NCBI GenBank assembly: GCA_947629335.1
Contig: CANRDI010000001.1
Span: 248,001 to 312,000, forward strand
Length of the DNA stretch: 64,000 nt
Direction of reading: 5' to 3'
Source: an uncultured Clostridia bacterium
GTDB lineage: Bacteria > Bacillota > Clostridia > Oscillospirales > Ruminococcaceae
Both the position numbers and the translations under genes were made by a program. Of the stretch, positions 42,031-54,792 are shown one piece after another. The notes below the pieces were generated by a model. That model saw only the letters and a list, made by a program, of their open reading frames with translations. It ran no database searches and had not been told where the DNA came from. The first letter of the stretch is position 1, and the number at the start of each line of letters is the position of its first letter.

Positions 42031-43182
42031 TTACTTTCTGTGCTGTTCAAGCAGCGCTTTTATTTTTTCATGAGGGTCAATAAGATTGCTTACCGAAATA
42101 TCGTGATTAAGCGAAGCTATAAGATATGCCATATACTTTGACACATCCACTTCTTTGAACCACTCGCGCTTTTTCAGCTCCGGCGAGCGATATGTAAGGT
42201 TCGTTCCGAATACTGCGTCTATAATTCCCTGCTCATAAGCCTTATCAAATTCTTCAAGACCGTTTGTGAAAATCGCATAAGTCGCATATGCGAAGAACTG
42301 TTTTGCGTTGCGCTTTTTAAGCTCTCTTGCAACTTCAAGCATACTTTCGCCGCTTGAAATAATATCGTCCGCGACAAAAACTGTCTTTCCCTCAACGGAA
42401 GTTCCGAGATATTCGTGCGCGACAATGGGATTTCTGCCGTTTACTATTGTAGAATAATCGCGGCGCTTGTAGAACATTCCCATTTCTACCTCAAGCACAG
42501 ACGCATAGAACATATTTCTGTTAAGTGCGCCTTCGTCGGGGCTTATTATCATAAAGTTGTCCTTATCGACTACAAGGTCGGGAAAGGCGTTGAACATTGC
42601 CTTTAAGACCTGATAAGACGGAATTATGTTGTCAAATCCCATAAGCGGGATCGCATTGCATACTCTCGGATCGTGTGCGTCAAAAGTGATAAGGTTTTCT
42701 ACGCCCATTTGCTGTAATTCCTGAAGCATAAATGCACAGTCAAGGCTCTCGCGGTATGAGCGCCTGTGCTGTCTTCCGCCGTAAAGCAGCGGCATAATAA
42801 CGTTTATCCTATGCGGTTTTCCCGAAGCAGCCTGAATAATACGCTTTAAATCGGCATAGTGGTCGTCGGGAGACATATAGTTTATGTTGTCGAAATACTT
42901 GTATTTAATGCTGTAATTTCCTACGTCAACGAGAATGAAAAGGTCTTTTCCGCGGACAGTGTTTTTAATAAGTCCCTTTGCGTCACCCGAAGCAAAGCGC
43001 GGACATTCTGCTTCAATAAGATAATTGTATGAGGGTTTGCCGTTGCGTTCACTCCATTTTGTGAGATAACTGTTTATCCTCTGTTCAAGCTCCTCAGTGC
43101 CGTTCATTGCGATAAGTCCGAGGGGAGCTACCTCGTTGTATTCTTGATAAAGGACCTCTGTATTTTTTAAAGTTGCCATCAT
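42031..43182 (-). CDS. prs: Ribose-phosphate pyrophosphokinase
   Basis: A 383-residue PRPP synthetase, longer than the usual 315 residues and of the clostridial long type. It has NVIMPLLYGGRQHRRS, VENLITFDAHDPRVCN (the PRPP/ATP loop region), and VEGKTVFVADDIISSGESM, which is the PRPP-binding motif. It makes PRPP for nucleotides and His/Trp. AAGGAAG precedes the ATG. The gap to the NADAR gene is 85 nt, with no clear promoter. Confidence 0.9.
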   Translation of the reverse strand: MMATLKNTEVLYQEYNEVAPLGLIAMNGTEELEQRINSYLTKWSERNGKPSYNYLIEAECPRFASGDAKGLIKNTVRGKDLFILVDVGNYSIKYKYFDNINYMSPDDHYADLKRIIQAASGKPHRINVIMPLLYGGRQHRRSYRESLDCAFMLQELQQMGVENLITFDAHDPRVCNAIPLMGFDNIIPSYQVLKAMFNAFPDLVVDKDNFMIISPDEGALNRNMFYASVLEVEMGMFYKRRDYSTIVNGRNPIVAHEYLGTSVEGKTVFVADDIISSGESMLEVARELKKRNAKQFFAYATYAIFTNGLEEFDKAYEQGIIDAVFGTNLTYRSPELKKREWFKEVDVSKYMAYLIASLNHDISVSNLIDPHEKIKALLEQHRK

Positions 43183-43267
43183 TTTACTTCCTTTTTATAC
43201 CAATCCATTTTTTACAACATCTTTAACGCCGTTGTCCAATAAAACGCTAAATGGCTTTTTGCCTCGT

Positions 43268-43822
43268 TTATTCACGGGAAAAGAGCATATCCCGAACTTC
43301 CATAAGCGAAAATCCGAGAAAATTCGACCCTTTCCAATTAAACGGGTTTTCAACGCCGTCGTCGTTCTCTGCCATGCCTATGCCCCATATTCTGTCCAAC
43401 GGCGAGGCTTCTACAAGAATTCTGTTCCCCGTACCGAGCAGAAACGCCTTTAGATCCTCGTTCTGCGAGAATTTGGCAAAATTCCCCTCGATAACGATTT
43501 GACAGCACTTCTCGTCCCAAGTTTTCTGAACAAAGCCCGAAACCGTTCTTCCGAGCTTTTGGAACTCGTGCGGGTGACTTGCGGACATGATGTCGCGGTA
43601 TGTTTTCTTATCACCGAACATCAGCGCTTTTTGAGACATCATATACTGCTCTGCGGTATGGTATTCCACGCCGTCAACAGTAAATTTACAGTCCCACCAC
43701 TGACTGAAACAAGCCTTTGAAACGCTTTTGTCATATTGAGCCTTTGCACTCCAGAAGAACACAAATTTCAAGTGTTCTCCCGAAGCGAAACGCTCATAAA
43801 CGTAATTCAAGTCATATTTCAT
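43268..43822 (-). CDS. NADAR (YbiA/DUF1768) family protein
   Basis: A 184-residue NADAR-domain protein: FFWSAKAQYDKSVSKACFSQWWDCKFTVDGVEYHTAEQYMMSQKALMFGD, then the HPHEFQKLGRTVSGF loop and the LLGTGNRILVEASPLDRIWGIG stretch with acidic and Trp residues conserved in the family. Known members cleave N-glycosidic bonds, such as in riboflavin intermediates or ADP-ribosylated guanine. The start shares one base with the glyA stop, so the two genes are likely co-translated. No DarT partner is near. Confidence 0.9.
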   Translation of the reverse strand: MKYDLNYVYERFASGEHLKFVFFWSAKAQYDKSVSKACFSQWWDCKFTVDGVEYHTAEQYMMSQKALMFGDKKTYRDIMSASHPHEFQKLGRTVSGFVQKTWDEKCCQIVIEGNFAKFSQNEDLKAFLLGTGNRILVEASPLDRIWGIGMAENDDGVENPFNWKGSNFLGFSLMEVRDMLFSRE

Positions 43823-45075
43823 TATTCGTAAAGCGGATATTTTTTCGTAAGCTCCATAACTGTCGAGCGAACCTTTTCGGCGCTGTTGTCAAAATCCTTC
43901 GCTGTGAGGTAAATGCATTCGCCGATAATCTTCATATCTTCCTCTTTAAGACCGCGCGTCGTAACAGCAGGCGTGCCGATACGAACGCCGCTTGTATAAG
44001 CGGGCTTCTGCGGGTCGTTTGGAATTGCGTTTTTATTTACAGTGATGTAAACCTCGTCAAGTTTTGTTTCAAGTTCCTTACCCGTGATATTAAACGGACG
44101 CAGATCGACGAGCATAAGATGATTGTCCGTGCCGCCCGAAACAAGGTCAAATCCCTTTTCGAGAAGCGTATCTGCAAGCACCTTTGCATTCTTTACTATC
44201 TGCTCGCCGTATGCCTTGAACTCAGGTTTCAGTGCCTCTCCGAAACATACCGCCTTGCCCGCTATAACGTGCATAAGCGGACCGCCCTGTGTTCCGGGGA
44301 AGATAGCAGAGTTTATCTTCTTCGCAAGATATTCGTTATTTGTAAGGATAAGTCCGCCGCGAGGACCGCGAAGCGTTTTATGTGTAGTGGTGGTTACTAT
44401 ATCCGCGTAAGGAACAGGACTTTCGTGCTGTCCTGCCGCGACAAGTCCCGCAATATGCGCCATATCTACCATAAGATAAGCGCCGACAGCTCTTGCTATT
44501 GCGGAAAGTTTCTGAAAGTCTATTGCTCTCGGATATGCCGAAGCGCCCGCGACGATCAGTTTCGGCTTACACTTGTTAGCCTGTTTATACAGTTCCTCAT
44601 AGTCGATAAAGCCGTCGTCGTTTGTTCCGTAAGGAACGAAGTTAAAATACTTTCCCGAAATATTTACGGGAGAACCGTGTGTAAGATGTCCGCCGTGAGC
44701 AAGGCTCATGCCCATAACGGTATCGCCGGGCTGTAAAAGCGCAACATAAACCGCCGTATTCGCCTGTGCGCCGGAATGTGCCTGAACATTTGCAAATTTT
44801 GCGCCGAAGAGCTTTTTCGCGCGCTCTATTGCAATATTTTCGACAATATCCACATCCTCACAGCCGCCGTAATATCTCTTTCCGGGATATCCCTCGGCAT
44901 ATTTGTTTGTCAGAACGCTTCCCATTGCCGCCATAACCGCGGGCGAAACGATATTCTCGCTTGCGATAAGCTCAAGGTTGCGTTTCTGACGCGCAAGCTC
45001 AAGCCCCATTGCGTCGGCGACTTCTTTGTCATACTGTCCGAGAAAACCAATAGTATCCACCAAATCGTTGTACAT
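43822..45075 (-). CDS. glyA: Serine hydroxymethyltransferase
   Basis: A 417-residue PLP enzyme that makes glycine and methylene-tetrahydrofolate from serine. It has [50 protein letters not shown], the THGSPVN strand and [15 protein letters not shown] with the PLP lysine. The start at 45075 has AAAGGA; the frame goes on to 45105, which covers the leader hairpin. It heads a glyA-NADAR-prs-rarA run. Confidence 0.96.
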   Translation of the reverse strand: MYNDLVDTIGFLGQYDKEVADAMGLELARQKRNLELIASENIVSPAVMAAMGSVLTNKYAEGYPGKRYYGGCEDVDIVENIAIERAKKLFGAKFANVQAHSGAQANTAVYVALLQPGDTVMGMSLAHGGHLTHGSPVNISGKYFNFVPYGTNDDGFIDYEELYKQANKCKPKLIVAGASAYPRAIDFQKLSAIARAVGAYLMVDMAHIAGLVAAGQHESPVPYADIVTTTTHKTLRGPRGGLILTNNEYLAKKINSAIFPGTQGGPLMHVIAGKAVCFGEALKPEFKAYGEQIVKNAKVLADTLLEKGFDLVSGGTDNHLMLVDLRPFNITGKELETKLDEVYITVNKNAIPNDPQKPAYTSGVRIGTPAVTTRGLKEEDMKIIGECIYLTAKDFDNSAEKVRSTVMELTKKYPLYE

Positions 45076-45088
45076 AAAAAATCCTTTC

Positions 45089-45104
45089 TGTGGGACACCC
45101 CACA
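45089..45104 (-). promoter_or_regulatory. Leader hairpin before glyA
   Basis: A 6-bp TGTGGG/CCCACA stem with a 4-nt loop lies just upstream of the AAAGGA site, within 20 nt of the promoter's expected start point. It could alter translation or bind a regulator. No known riboswitch is seen. Confidence 0.35.
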
Positions 45105-45123
45105 TATAGCTGTTTACTTAATG

Positions 45124-45152
45124 ATTATACCACAAAATACGCCTTTTTTCAA
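45124..45152 (-). promoter_or_regulatory. Sigma-A promoter of glyA
   Basis: TTGAAA (45147-45152), a 17-nt spacer and TATAAT (45124-45129) on the minus strand. The leader to 45075 is about 42 nt. Confidence 0.85.
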
Positions 45153-45213
45153 TAAGTTATTTATAACATTAAATTACAATTTAACTCGGAATTTTTTGGT
45201 TATTTTGACAACA

Positions 45214-46296
45214 TTATATAAATTCCGCGATTTTGTCGCCCATTTCCGAGCATGAAACAAGTTTCATACCCTCGCTCATAATGTCGCCCGTGCGGAAACC
45301 GTTTTCAAGTACGCTGTTGACTGCGTTTTCAACGGCATCAGCCTCTTTGTCCATTTTGAACGAATATCTCAGCATCATTGCCGCAGAAAGGATAGTTGCT
45401 ATAGGATTTGCCTTGTTCTGCCCTGCAATATCCGGCGCTGAACCGCCGCTCGGTTCGTAAAGTCCGAAGCTCGTTTCGTTCATTGACGCCGACGCCAACA
45501 TTCCGATAGAGCCTGTTATCATTGACGCTTCGTCCGACAGTATATCGCCGAACATATTTTCCGTCACCATAACGTCAAACTGCGCAGGGTCTTTTACGAG
45601 CTGCATTGCAGAATTATCCACGAGCATATGCTCTAAGGTAACTTCGGGGTATTCTTTCGCCACTTCTTCTACTACTTTTCTCCAAAGGCGCGAGCTGTCT
45701 AAAACATTTGCCTTATCTACGCTCGTTACTTTCTTTTTTCTCTGCATTGCTACATCAAACGCCTTTTTTGCAATTCTGCGTATTTCGTTTTCGTCGTATT
45801 TCAGCGTGTCAATAGCTGTCATAACGCCGTTTACTTCCTCGGTTTTTCTTTCGCCGAAGTACAGTCCTCCCGTAAGTTCGCGCATAATGAGCATATCAAA
45901 GCCCTTATCCGCTATTTCTTTTTTCAGCGGACAAGCCTCCGCAAGCTGTTTATAAAGCACGCACGGGCGCAGATTTGCAAACAGCCCCAGCGCTTTGCGA
46001 AGTCCCAAAAGTCCCGCTTCGGGTCTGAGATTTGCGGGGAGCTTATACCACGGAGAAGTGGTCGTGTTTCCGCCTATTGAACCCATTAACACCGCGTCTG
46101 ACGCTTTGCAGCGCGCAACGGTTTCATCTGTAAGCGGAACGCCGTTTGCGTCTATCGAACAGCCGCCCATTAAAAGCTGTTCATAATTAAACTTATGTCC
46201 GAATTTTTCCGCGACCTTATCAAGTACTTTCATAGCCTCTGTCACGATTTCAGGTCCTATGCCGTCGCCTTTGATAACTGCAATATTCTTTTCCAT
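45214..46296 (-). CDS. leuB: 3-isopropylmalate dehydrogenase
   Basis: A 360-residue enzyme of leucine synthesis. It has [53 protein letters not shown], the Lys in [28 protein letters not shown] and the [18 protein letters not shown] loop. It is the last gene of the leu run. No terminator is apparent after it, so the glyA promoter lies just downstream. Confidence 0.96.
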   Translation of the reverse strand: MEKNIAVIKGDGIGPEIVTEAMKVLDKVAEKFGHKFNYEQLLMGGCSIDANGVPLTDETVARCKASDAVLMGSIGGNTTTSPWYKLPANLRPEAGLLGLRKALGLFANLRPCVLYKQLAEACPLKKEIADKGFDMLIMRELTGGLYFGERKTEEVNGVMTAIDTLKYDENEIRRIAKKAFDVAMQRKKKVTSVDKANVLDSSRLWRKVVEEVAKEYPEVTLEHMLVDNSAMQLVKDPAQFDVMVTENMFGDILSDEASMITGSIGMLASASMNETSFGLYEPSGGSAPDIAGQNKANPIATILSAAMMLRYSFKMDKEADAVENAVNSVLENGFRTGDIMSEGMKLVSCSEMGDKIAEFI

Positions 46297-46302
46297 TGGA
46301 TT

Positions 46303-46851
46303 TTACCTCTTTTCAATTTCTTCAAGAAAAATCGGCGGAACATTTTTTGTCAGCCACACGCCGTTTTCCGAAATCCAGAATTTATGTCCCTGCTTTGCCA
46401 TTTCCCCTGTTTTAACCGCGAAAACAACGCATTTTCCGTGCCTTGAACCAACTTTTACGGCGGTTTCGACATCTTTTGAAAGATGAACATACAGCCGCGA
46501 CATAGGTTTAAGACCCTCGGCGCGTATACTTTCGCAAAAACGCTCGGCTGTGCCGTGATAAAGCGTTTTCGGAGGCACAGCTTCTTTTAGTTCAACATCA
46601 ACGTTTACAGAATGACCCTGATTTGCGCGGATTTTCGTCTTGTCGTCATTAAAGGAATAGCGTCCCTTTTCGTCCGTGCATACTATTTCCTCCAAGGTTT
46701 CCATATCAACTGAATATCCGCTTTGGTTCATTCCGTCTATAAGCTCCCGTACACTTGCCCAACCGTTTTTGTCAAGCGAAATGCCGATAGTTTCGGGCTT
46801 ATGCCGCAAAATAAGCGCAATAAATTTGCTGAGTTTAGTCAGGTCTTTCAT
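46303..46851 (-). CDS. kptA: RNA 2'-phosphotransferase KptA/Tpt1 family
   Basis: A 182-residue Tpt1-type protein. The N-terminal winged part has LSKFIALILRHKPETIGISLDKNGWASVRELI; the catalytic part has IRANQGHSV, LYHGT, RLYVHLS and FWISENGVWLTKNVP. The family uses NAD+ to remove a 2'-phosphate from RNA, giving ADP-ribose 1''-2''-cyclic phosphate. Its bacterial substrate is not known. It is embedded in the leucine operon with 2-6 nt gaps. Confidence 0.92.
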   Translation of the reverse strand: MKDLTKLSKFIALILRHKPETIGISLDKNGWASVRELIDGMNQSGYSVDMETLEEIVCTDEKGRYSFNDDKTKIRANQGHSVNVDVELKEAVPPKTLYHGTAERFCESIRAEGLKPMSRLYVHLSKDVETAVKVGSRHGKCVVFAVKTGEMAKQGHKFWISENGVWLTKNVPPIFLEEIEKR

Positions 46852-46853
46852 AG

Positions 46854-47351
46854 TTAAAAATCAATAGTGTAAATTACCCTTGTAACATTGTCAAACTTTC
46901 GGCTTACGGCGGTTTTCCGCTCAATAAAGCCGAATTTCTCATAAAATTTTCGCGCGGGCGCGTTAAGCTCAGCGGTATCGAGCACAGCGCTCTTGTAACC
47001 ATTGCCGCGCATTTTCCGAAGCGTATGCGAGAGCAGCTTTTTGCCCATACCCTTTCGCTGCCACTTTGGAGCAACATACAACAGCATTATCTCCGCATAC
47101 CCCTCAAACGGCTTTTCGGTGCAGGTCTGCGCCGCGCACACCGCAGCGATTTCGCCGTCTGCAAGAAGCACAAACATGTCACGTCCGCTCTTAATAAGCT
47201 CCGTAAAGCTCCTGCGGCGGTATTCACCCGTGTAGGCGGCAATCTGTTCCGCCGAAAAAAACTCCTTGTAGCTTGTCTGCCACGCGCTGTCTACAACCTG
47301 TGCCATTTCCTCAACATCACGAAGCTCGGCAGGTCTGATGTCAATTCTCAT
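46854..47351 (-). CDS. GNAT family N-acetyltransferase
   Basis: A 165-residue acetyltransferase with the acetyl-CoA loop [20 protein letters not shown] and the [17 protein letters not shown] end. The substrate is unknown. Its start overlaps leuD by 4 nt, and it is followed by kptA after 2 nt. Both would be co-translated with leucine genes. Confidence 0.88.
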   Translation of the reverse strand: MRIDIRPAELRDVEEMAQVVDSAWQTSYKEFFSAEQIAAYTGEYRRRSFTELIKSGRDMFVLLADGEIAAVCAAQTCTEKPFEGYAEIMLLYVAPKWQRKGMGKKLLSHTLRKMRGNGYKSAVLDTAELNAPARKFYEKFGFIERKTAVSRKFDNVTRVIYTIDF

Positions 47352-47830
47352 TTTTTAAGAGAATTAAGCAGTCCGCCCTTGTTTATGATGTCCTTTATAA
47401 ATTCGGGGAACGGCAGCGCCTGATATGTTTTATTCTTTGTGATATTTGTGATAACTCCGCTGTCGAAGTCTATCTCTACTTCATTTCCGTTTTCAATATC
47501 CTTTGCCGCTTCGTCACATTCGAGTATAGGCAAGCCTATGTTTATCGAATTGCGATAGAAAATTCTTGCGAATGTAGACGCGATAACACAGCTTATGCCG
47601 CTTGCTTTTATTGCAATAGGAGCGTGCTCGCGCGAGCTTCCGCAGCCGAAATTCATATTTGCAACGATTATATCGCCGTCTTTTACGTTTTTGACAAAAT
47701 CCTTGTCAATATCTTCCATACAGTGAGCGGCAAGCTCCTTGTGGTCGGCAGTGTTGAGATAACGCGCGGGAATAATTACGTCCGTATCAACGTTATCTCC
47801 ATATTTATGTACAATTCCGTGTGCTTTCAT
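47348..47830 (-). CDS. leuD: 3-isopropylmalate dehydratase small subunit
   Basis: A 160-residue Leu[67 protein letters not shown]. It pairs with LeuC in the isomerisation of isopropylmalate. It belongs to the short LeuD type that goes with the 420-residue LeuC. It precedes the GNAT gene by a 4-nt overlap. Confidence 0.96.
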   Translation of the reverse strand: MKAHGIVHKYGDNVDTDVIIPARYLNTADHKELAAHCMEDIDKDFVKNVKDGDIIVANMNFGCGSSREHAPIAIKASGISCVIASTFARIFYRNSINIGLPILECDEAAKDIENGNEVEIDFDSGVITNITKNKTYQALPFPEFIKDIINKGGLLNSLKK

Positions 47831-47841
47831 TTCAATTCTCC

Positions 47842-48141
47842 TTATATTTCAAAATCAACGCATTTTCTTTCAGCCGTAAACGGTCTGACGCGCTCGTCTG
47901 CTATTTTAACGTGTTCGGGGTGGACAGAATATGCTTTCAGCGCGTTAAAATCAGCAAACGTGCTGTCAAGCAACAGATCGCCGTTTGAGGTCGAAAGCGT
48001 TTCGGTTATCACCTTTATGTCCAGAAGCCCGTCTATCTTCCCTTTTAAGCTTTCCAAGCCCTCTTTTATCAGCCTTTTGCGCTCGGCTTTTTCAGCTTCG
48101 GGCATTTCCTTTAAATTCCAGATAATAATGTGCTTTACCAT
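47842..48141 (-). CDS. Dabb (stress-responsive alpha/beta barrel) domain protein
   Basis: A 99-residue Dabb protein: [24 protein letters not shown], a [26 protein letters not shown] core and a short C-terminal strand. Such proteins form dimeric barrels; functions vary and are mostly unknown. It shares 1 nt with the leuC stop and lies 11 nt before leuD. Confidence 0.85.
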   Translation of the reverse strand: MVKHIIIWNLKEMPEAEKAERKRLIKEGLESLKGKIDGLLDIKVITETLSTSNGDLLLDSTFADFNALKAYSVHPEHVKIADERVRPFTAERKCVDFEI

Positions 48142-49403
48142 TATTCAAACTCTCCCGAAATATAGCCCTTTATCGCGCTTGCCGCAGCAACAGCGGGACT
48201 TGCGAGATATACCTCCGAGCTTGTATCGCCCATTCTTCCGACAAAGTTTCGGTTGGTGGTTGAAACAGCGCGCTCATTCGGAGCGAGTATGCCCATATGC
48301 CCGCCAAGACACGGACCGCAGGTCGGCGCGGAAACGACCATTCCCGCCTCTACAAATGTTTCGAGCAGACCGTTTTTAAGCGCTTCGAGATAGATTTTCT
48401 GTGTTGCGGGAATAACTATCGCGCGAACTCCCTTTGCAACTTTCTTTCCCTTTACAATTTTCGCCGCAGTTTTAAGGTCGCTGTATCTTCCGTTCGTGCA
48501 AGAACCGATAACAACCTGGTCGATTTTTATGTTCAGCTTTTCGGCTTCGTCAATTGTTTTTGTGTTTTCGGGGAGATGAGGGAAAGAAACCGTCGGCTTT
48601 ATTGTGCTGAGGTCAATGTCTATAACTCTGCTGTACTTTGCGTCGGGGTCAGCCTTGAAAATTTCGGGAGTGCGGTCGGAATGTTCTTTTATGTAGGCAA
48701 GCGTAACGTCGTCTACCTCGAAAATTCCGTTCTTCGCTCCCGCTTCTATCGCCATATTTGCCATACAAAGCCTGTCGTCCATTGAGAGAGTTTTAAGTCC
48801 CTCGCCCGTGAACTCCATTGACTGATAAAGAGCTCCGTCAACGCCTATCATTCCGATAATATGCAGGATAACGTCCTTTCCGCTGACCCATTTATTCAAT
48901 TTTCCCGTAAGGTTAAACTTTATCGCGGACGGAACTTTGAACCAAGCCTCTCCTGTCGCCATTCCCGCAGCCATATCGGTTGAACCTACGCCCGTAGAGA
49001 ACGCTCCGAGCGCTCCGTATGTGCAGGTGTGGCTGTCCGCGCCGATAACGCAATCTCCCGCTATTACAAGTCCTTTTTCGGGCAAAAGCGCGTGTTCGAT
49101 ACCGACGTTTCCTACGTCGTAATAATTAAGAATGTCGTATTTGTCCGCGAAATTGTGGCACTGCTGGCATTGTTTCGCAGCTTTAATATCCTTGTTGGGC
49201 GTAAAGTGGTCCATTACAAGCGAGATCTTTGTCTTGTCGAAAACGCCCGTAAAGCCGTTTTTCTCAAACTCGTTGATTGCGACGGGGCTTGTGATGTCGT
49301 TTCCCAACACCATATCCAGCTTTGCTTTTATAAGCTGTCCCTCAACAACGCTCTCCAGTCCCGCTTTTTTTGCGAGAATTTTCTGTGTCATTGTCATTCC
49401 CAT
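48141..49403 (-). CDS. leuC: 3-isopropylmalate dehydratase large subunit
   Basis: A 420-residue aconitase-family protein with iron-sulfur ligands ([18 protein letters not shown]) and the start [34 protein letters not shown]. It is the shorter LeuC type of archaea and Clostridia. GGAGGT lies 8 nt before the ATG at 49403. It starts 17 nt after ligA, so ligA and the leucine genes may share a transcript. Confidence 0.96.
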   Translation of the reverse strand: MGMTMTQKILAKKAGLESVVEGQLIKAKLDMVLGNDITSPVAINEFEKNGFTGVFDKTKISLVMDHFTPNKDIKAAKQCQQCHNFADKYDILNYYDVGNVGIEHALLPEKGLVIAGDCVIGADSHTCTYGALGAFSTGVGSTDMAAGMATGEAWFKVPSAIKFNLTGKLNKWVSGKDVILHIIGMIGVDGALYQSMEFTGEGLKTLSMDDRLCMANMAIEAGAKNGIFEVDDVTLAYIKEHSDRTPEIFKADPDAKYSRVIDIDLSTIKPTVSFPHLPENTKTIDEAEKLNIKIDQVVIGSCTNGRYSDLKTAAKIVKGKKVAKGVRAIVIPATQKIYLEALKNGLLETFVEAGMVVSAPTCGPCLGGHMGILAPNERAVSTTNRNFVGRMGDTSSEVYLASPAVAAASAIKGYISGEFE

Positions 49404-49420
49404 TTGTTTTTACCTCCGCA

Positions 49421-52079
<2,659 letters not shown>

Positions 52080-52140
52080 ACGACCACCCCCATTCACTAT
52101 AATATGTTTATTATGCAAATGGGTGATTTAGGACAAGAAC

Positions 52141-53541
52141 TTAACTGTTTATAAACGCCTCAAATGCCTTATATGCCGCGTAAACATCTGTTTTCGCGGT
52201 TATTTCAAAAGGCGCGTGCATAGACATAACGGGAACTCCCACATCTATCGTGTCAACATTAAGGTTTGCGATATAAGCCGCGACAGTTCCGCCGCCGCCG
52301 ATGTCTACCTTTCCAAGCTCGCCGGTCTGCCATATGACCTTATTTTTATCAAGAAGCGCCCGTACTTCTCCTACAAACTCCGCCGAAGCGTCGCTCGTTC
52401 CGCTCTTTCCGCGAGAACCCGTGTATTTTGTCACACAAACGCCGCCGTTTAAGACGCTTGCGTTATTTTTTTCGAAAACGTCGGGAAACGTCGGGTCATA
52501 TGCAGCATTTACGTCTGCGGACAGACATCTTGAATTTGAAAGAACTTCTCTCCCCTCTTTACCGAAGCAAGACGCCAGATCCGCGATAAAGTACTTTAAA
52601 TATGCCGAGCGAAGTCCTGTATTTCCGTCGGAGCCTGTTTCCTCTTTGTCGGTGAGGATAGCTACCGCCGTTTTGTTGAGCGATTTTGCTTCAAGCACAG
52701 CCATAAGCTCAGTATATGCGCAAACTCTGTCGTCTTGACCATAGCCGCCTATAAGACTTCTGTCAAAGCCAATGTCGCTTGCCTTAAACGCCGGTACTGC
52801 CTCAAGCTCCGCAGAGAGAAAATCTTCTTCGGTTATCCCGTACTTTTCATTGAGCAGCATAAGGAGATTTAGTTTTACTCTTTCGCTCGCTTCATCGTCT
52901 TTAAACGGGCGCGAGCCGATTATCAGATTTAATTCTTCTCCCTTTATAATTTCCGTCGAAGGGCGCTTCATCTGCGCTGACGCAAGATGCGGAAGCAGAT
53001 CGGAAACGCAGAACACGGGGTCGCCCTCGTCCTCTCCGACGCGAACGACAACTTTGCTTCCGTCAGCTTTTACAATAACTCCGTGAAGCGACAGCGGTAC
53101 CGTCGGCCACTGATATTTTTTTATTCCTCCGTAATAGTGGGTCTTGAAATAACCTATCTCATCATTTTCTATCAAGGGGTTCTGCTTCATATCGAGACGG
53201 GGACTGTCAATATGCGCCGCTACAAGATTTACGCCGTTTTCTATCGGCTCTTTTCCTATAACTGCGAGTATGACCGCCTTTTCGCGGTTCAAAAGATATA
53301 CTTTGTCGCCCGCCTGGTATTTTGCGGTTTTGTTAAATTGTACAAAGCCTGCCTCTTTTGCAGCGCGCTCTATAAAACCCGCTGCTTCACGCTCGGTCTT
53401 TGACTCGTCGAGGAACGCCTTATATCCCTCGCAGAATTTTTCGCATTTTTTGATCTCCGCGTCGCTCATTCTGAGATAAGCGTTTTTCCTCTGCAAAAAG
53501 AGCTTTTCTTTAAGTTCTTTTGCTGTTTCCTTTTTTGCCAT
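52141..53541 (-). CDS. M18 family aminopeptidase
   Basis: A 466-residue M18 zinc aminopeptidase. Metal and active residues are in AAHIDSPRLD, GYGQDDRVCAY, TDKEETGSDG, SADVNAAYDP and PVMSMHAPFE. It cuts N-terminal residues, aspartyl or others, in the cytosol. AAAGGAAG precedes the ATG. It lies 61 nt before yunB and 46 nt after the transglycosylase. Confidence 0.94.
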   Translation of the reverse strand: MAKKETAKELKEKLFLQRKNAYLRMSDAEIKKCEKFCEGYKAFLDESKTEREAAGFIERAAKEAGFVQFNKTAKYQAGDKVYLLNREKAVILAVIGKEPIENGVNLVAAHIDSPRLDMKQNPLIENDEIGYFKTHYYGGIKKYQWPTVPLSLHGVIVKADGSKVVVRVGEDEGDPVFCVSDLLPHLASAQMKRPSTEIIKGEELNLIIGSRPFKDDEASERVKLNLLMLLNEKYGITEEDFLSAELEAVPAFKASDIGFDRSLIGGYGQDDRVCAYTELMAVLEAKSLNKTAVAILTDKEETGSDGNTGLRSAYLKYFIADLASCFGKEGREVLSNSRCLSADVNAAYDPTFPDVFEKNNASVLNGGVCVTKYTGSRGKSGTSDASAEFVGEVRALLDKNKVIWQTGELGKVDIGGGGTVAAYIANLNVDTIDVGVPVMSMHAPFEITAKTDVYAAYKAFEAFINS

Positions 53542-53587
53542 TCTGTTTTTCTTCCTTTCAATTTATATTTTTTAATAAAGTACATAT

Positions 53588-54121
53588 TCAGCCCGAATAA
53601 AGGTCTTCATAAATACGAATAGTTTTATTTATTTTTTCGACATAATATGCGGTATCAGAGATAGGGATATTGTCGAGATGTATGCCGTCGCTCGAATACC
53701 GACTGTCTGAAAGCCATTTGTTGACGTTGTTCCGTCCCGCGTGATATGCCGCCGCAACACAGTCCGTATTGCCAAACTCCTCATACAGATATCCGAGCAG
53801 CCAACAGCCGTATTCGATATTTTTCTGTGCCGAATACATATCATAATAAACCGTTTGTGTATCCTCACGCCTGTATTTTATCCAGTCGAACGTTTCCTCC
53901 ATTATCTGCATAAGTCCTCTCGCTCCAACCTCCGAACAAGCGTCCGTATTAAATCCGCTCTCGGTTTTTATAACCGCATAGACCAGATATACGCTTATGT
54001 TATTTTCCTTTGCGTATTTTTCAACATAATCAGAATACTTTATCGGATACGCTTCGTGCATTATTTTATTATATCCCCATATTCCGCCTATTAAAAGCAA
54101 CGCGGCTAAAAAAACCGACAC
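53588..54121 (-). CDS. Membrane-anchored lytic transglycosylase (Slt-type)
   Basis: A 177-residue or longer protein: N-terminal helix (FLAALLLIGGIWGYNKIM), then a lysozyme-like SLT domain with the catalytic Glu in VIKTESGFN, SEVGARGLMQIM and AAYHAGRNNVNKWL. It cuts peptidoglycan glycan strands with anhydro product. The GTG at 54121 lacks a ribosome-binding site and cuts into the helix; the frame runs on to 54175 with basic residues and a good site but no AUG-type codon, so the true start may be upstream at a rare codon. Confidence 0.88.
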   Translation of the reverse strand: MSVFLAALLLIGGIWGYNKIMHEAYPIKYSDYVEKYAKENNISVYLVYAVIKTESGFNTDACSEVGARGLMQIMEETFDWIKYRREDTQTVYYDMYSAQKNIEYGCWLLGYLYEEFGNTDCVAAAYHAGRNNVNKWLSDSRYSSDGIHLDNIPISDTAYYVEKINKTIRIYEDLYSG

Positions 54122-54174
54122 TAAAATTATTATAGGCGCTCTGCTCTTTCGTTTATTCTTTTTGTAAATGATAA

Positions 54175-54792
54175 TTATTCACCTTTTCTGATTTTTTTTG
54201 CAATTTCCAAAGCTGTTTCTTCAAGCTTACAGAAATCATCATTGTTGTTTTCAATAATGAAATCCGAGCGAGCGCGGAAAAATTCCTCGTCATGCTGTGC
54301 GCAAAGCCTCGCCAGAGCCTGCGCCTCGGTTATACCGTCACGCTCGGTTATGCGCTTTAAACAGGTTTTCCTATCTGCGACAACGCTTATTATATGACTG
54401 CACAGAATATTCAGCTTTGCCTCAAAAAGAGTCGGCGCATCAAGAAGTATATTTGTTCTGCCGCTTGTTCTTATAAGATCTAAAAGGTCGTAAGTTATAT
54501 ACGGGAAAATTATGTCGAAATATTTTCGGTTTTTTTTCGGGTCTGAGAAAACGACCTCGGCGGTCTTTGCCCTGTTCAGCGTTCTGTCGTCATTAAGCAG
54601 ATCTTCCTCAAACTTCTCCGAGATCTCCTTTAAAAACGCAGGTTCGCACTGAACGCTGTACGCAAGCCTGTCACAGTTTATAACGAAAAAGCCGTTTACC
54701 ATAAACTCGCCCGAAACGGTCGATTTTCCCGCGCCGCTCATTCCCGTAAGTCCTACAACGTTAATATCCGAAAGCTCAAGCATTTTATTCAT
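54175..54792 (-). CDS. coaE: Dephospho-CoA kinase
   Basis: A 205-residue kinase for the last step of coenzyme A synthesis. Walker A is LTGMSGAGKSTVS, then INCDRLAYSVQ, LLDAPTLFEAKLN and the lid SVVADRKTCLKRITERDGITEAQALARL. Its start overlaps the tsaC stop by 8 nt. The stop abuts the region where the transglycosylase frame begins. Confidence 0.94.
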   Translation of the reverse strand: MNKMLELSDINVVGLTGMSGAGKSTVSGEFMVNGFFVINCDRLAYSVQCEPAFLKEISEKFEEDLLNDDRTLNRAKTAEVVFSDPKKNRKYFDIIFPYITYDLLDLIRTSGRTNILLDAPTLFEAKLNILCSHIISVVADRKTCLKRITERDGITEAQALARLCAQHDEEFFRARSDFIIENNNDDFCKLEETALEIAKKIRKGE

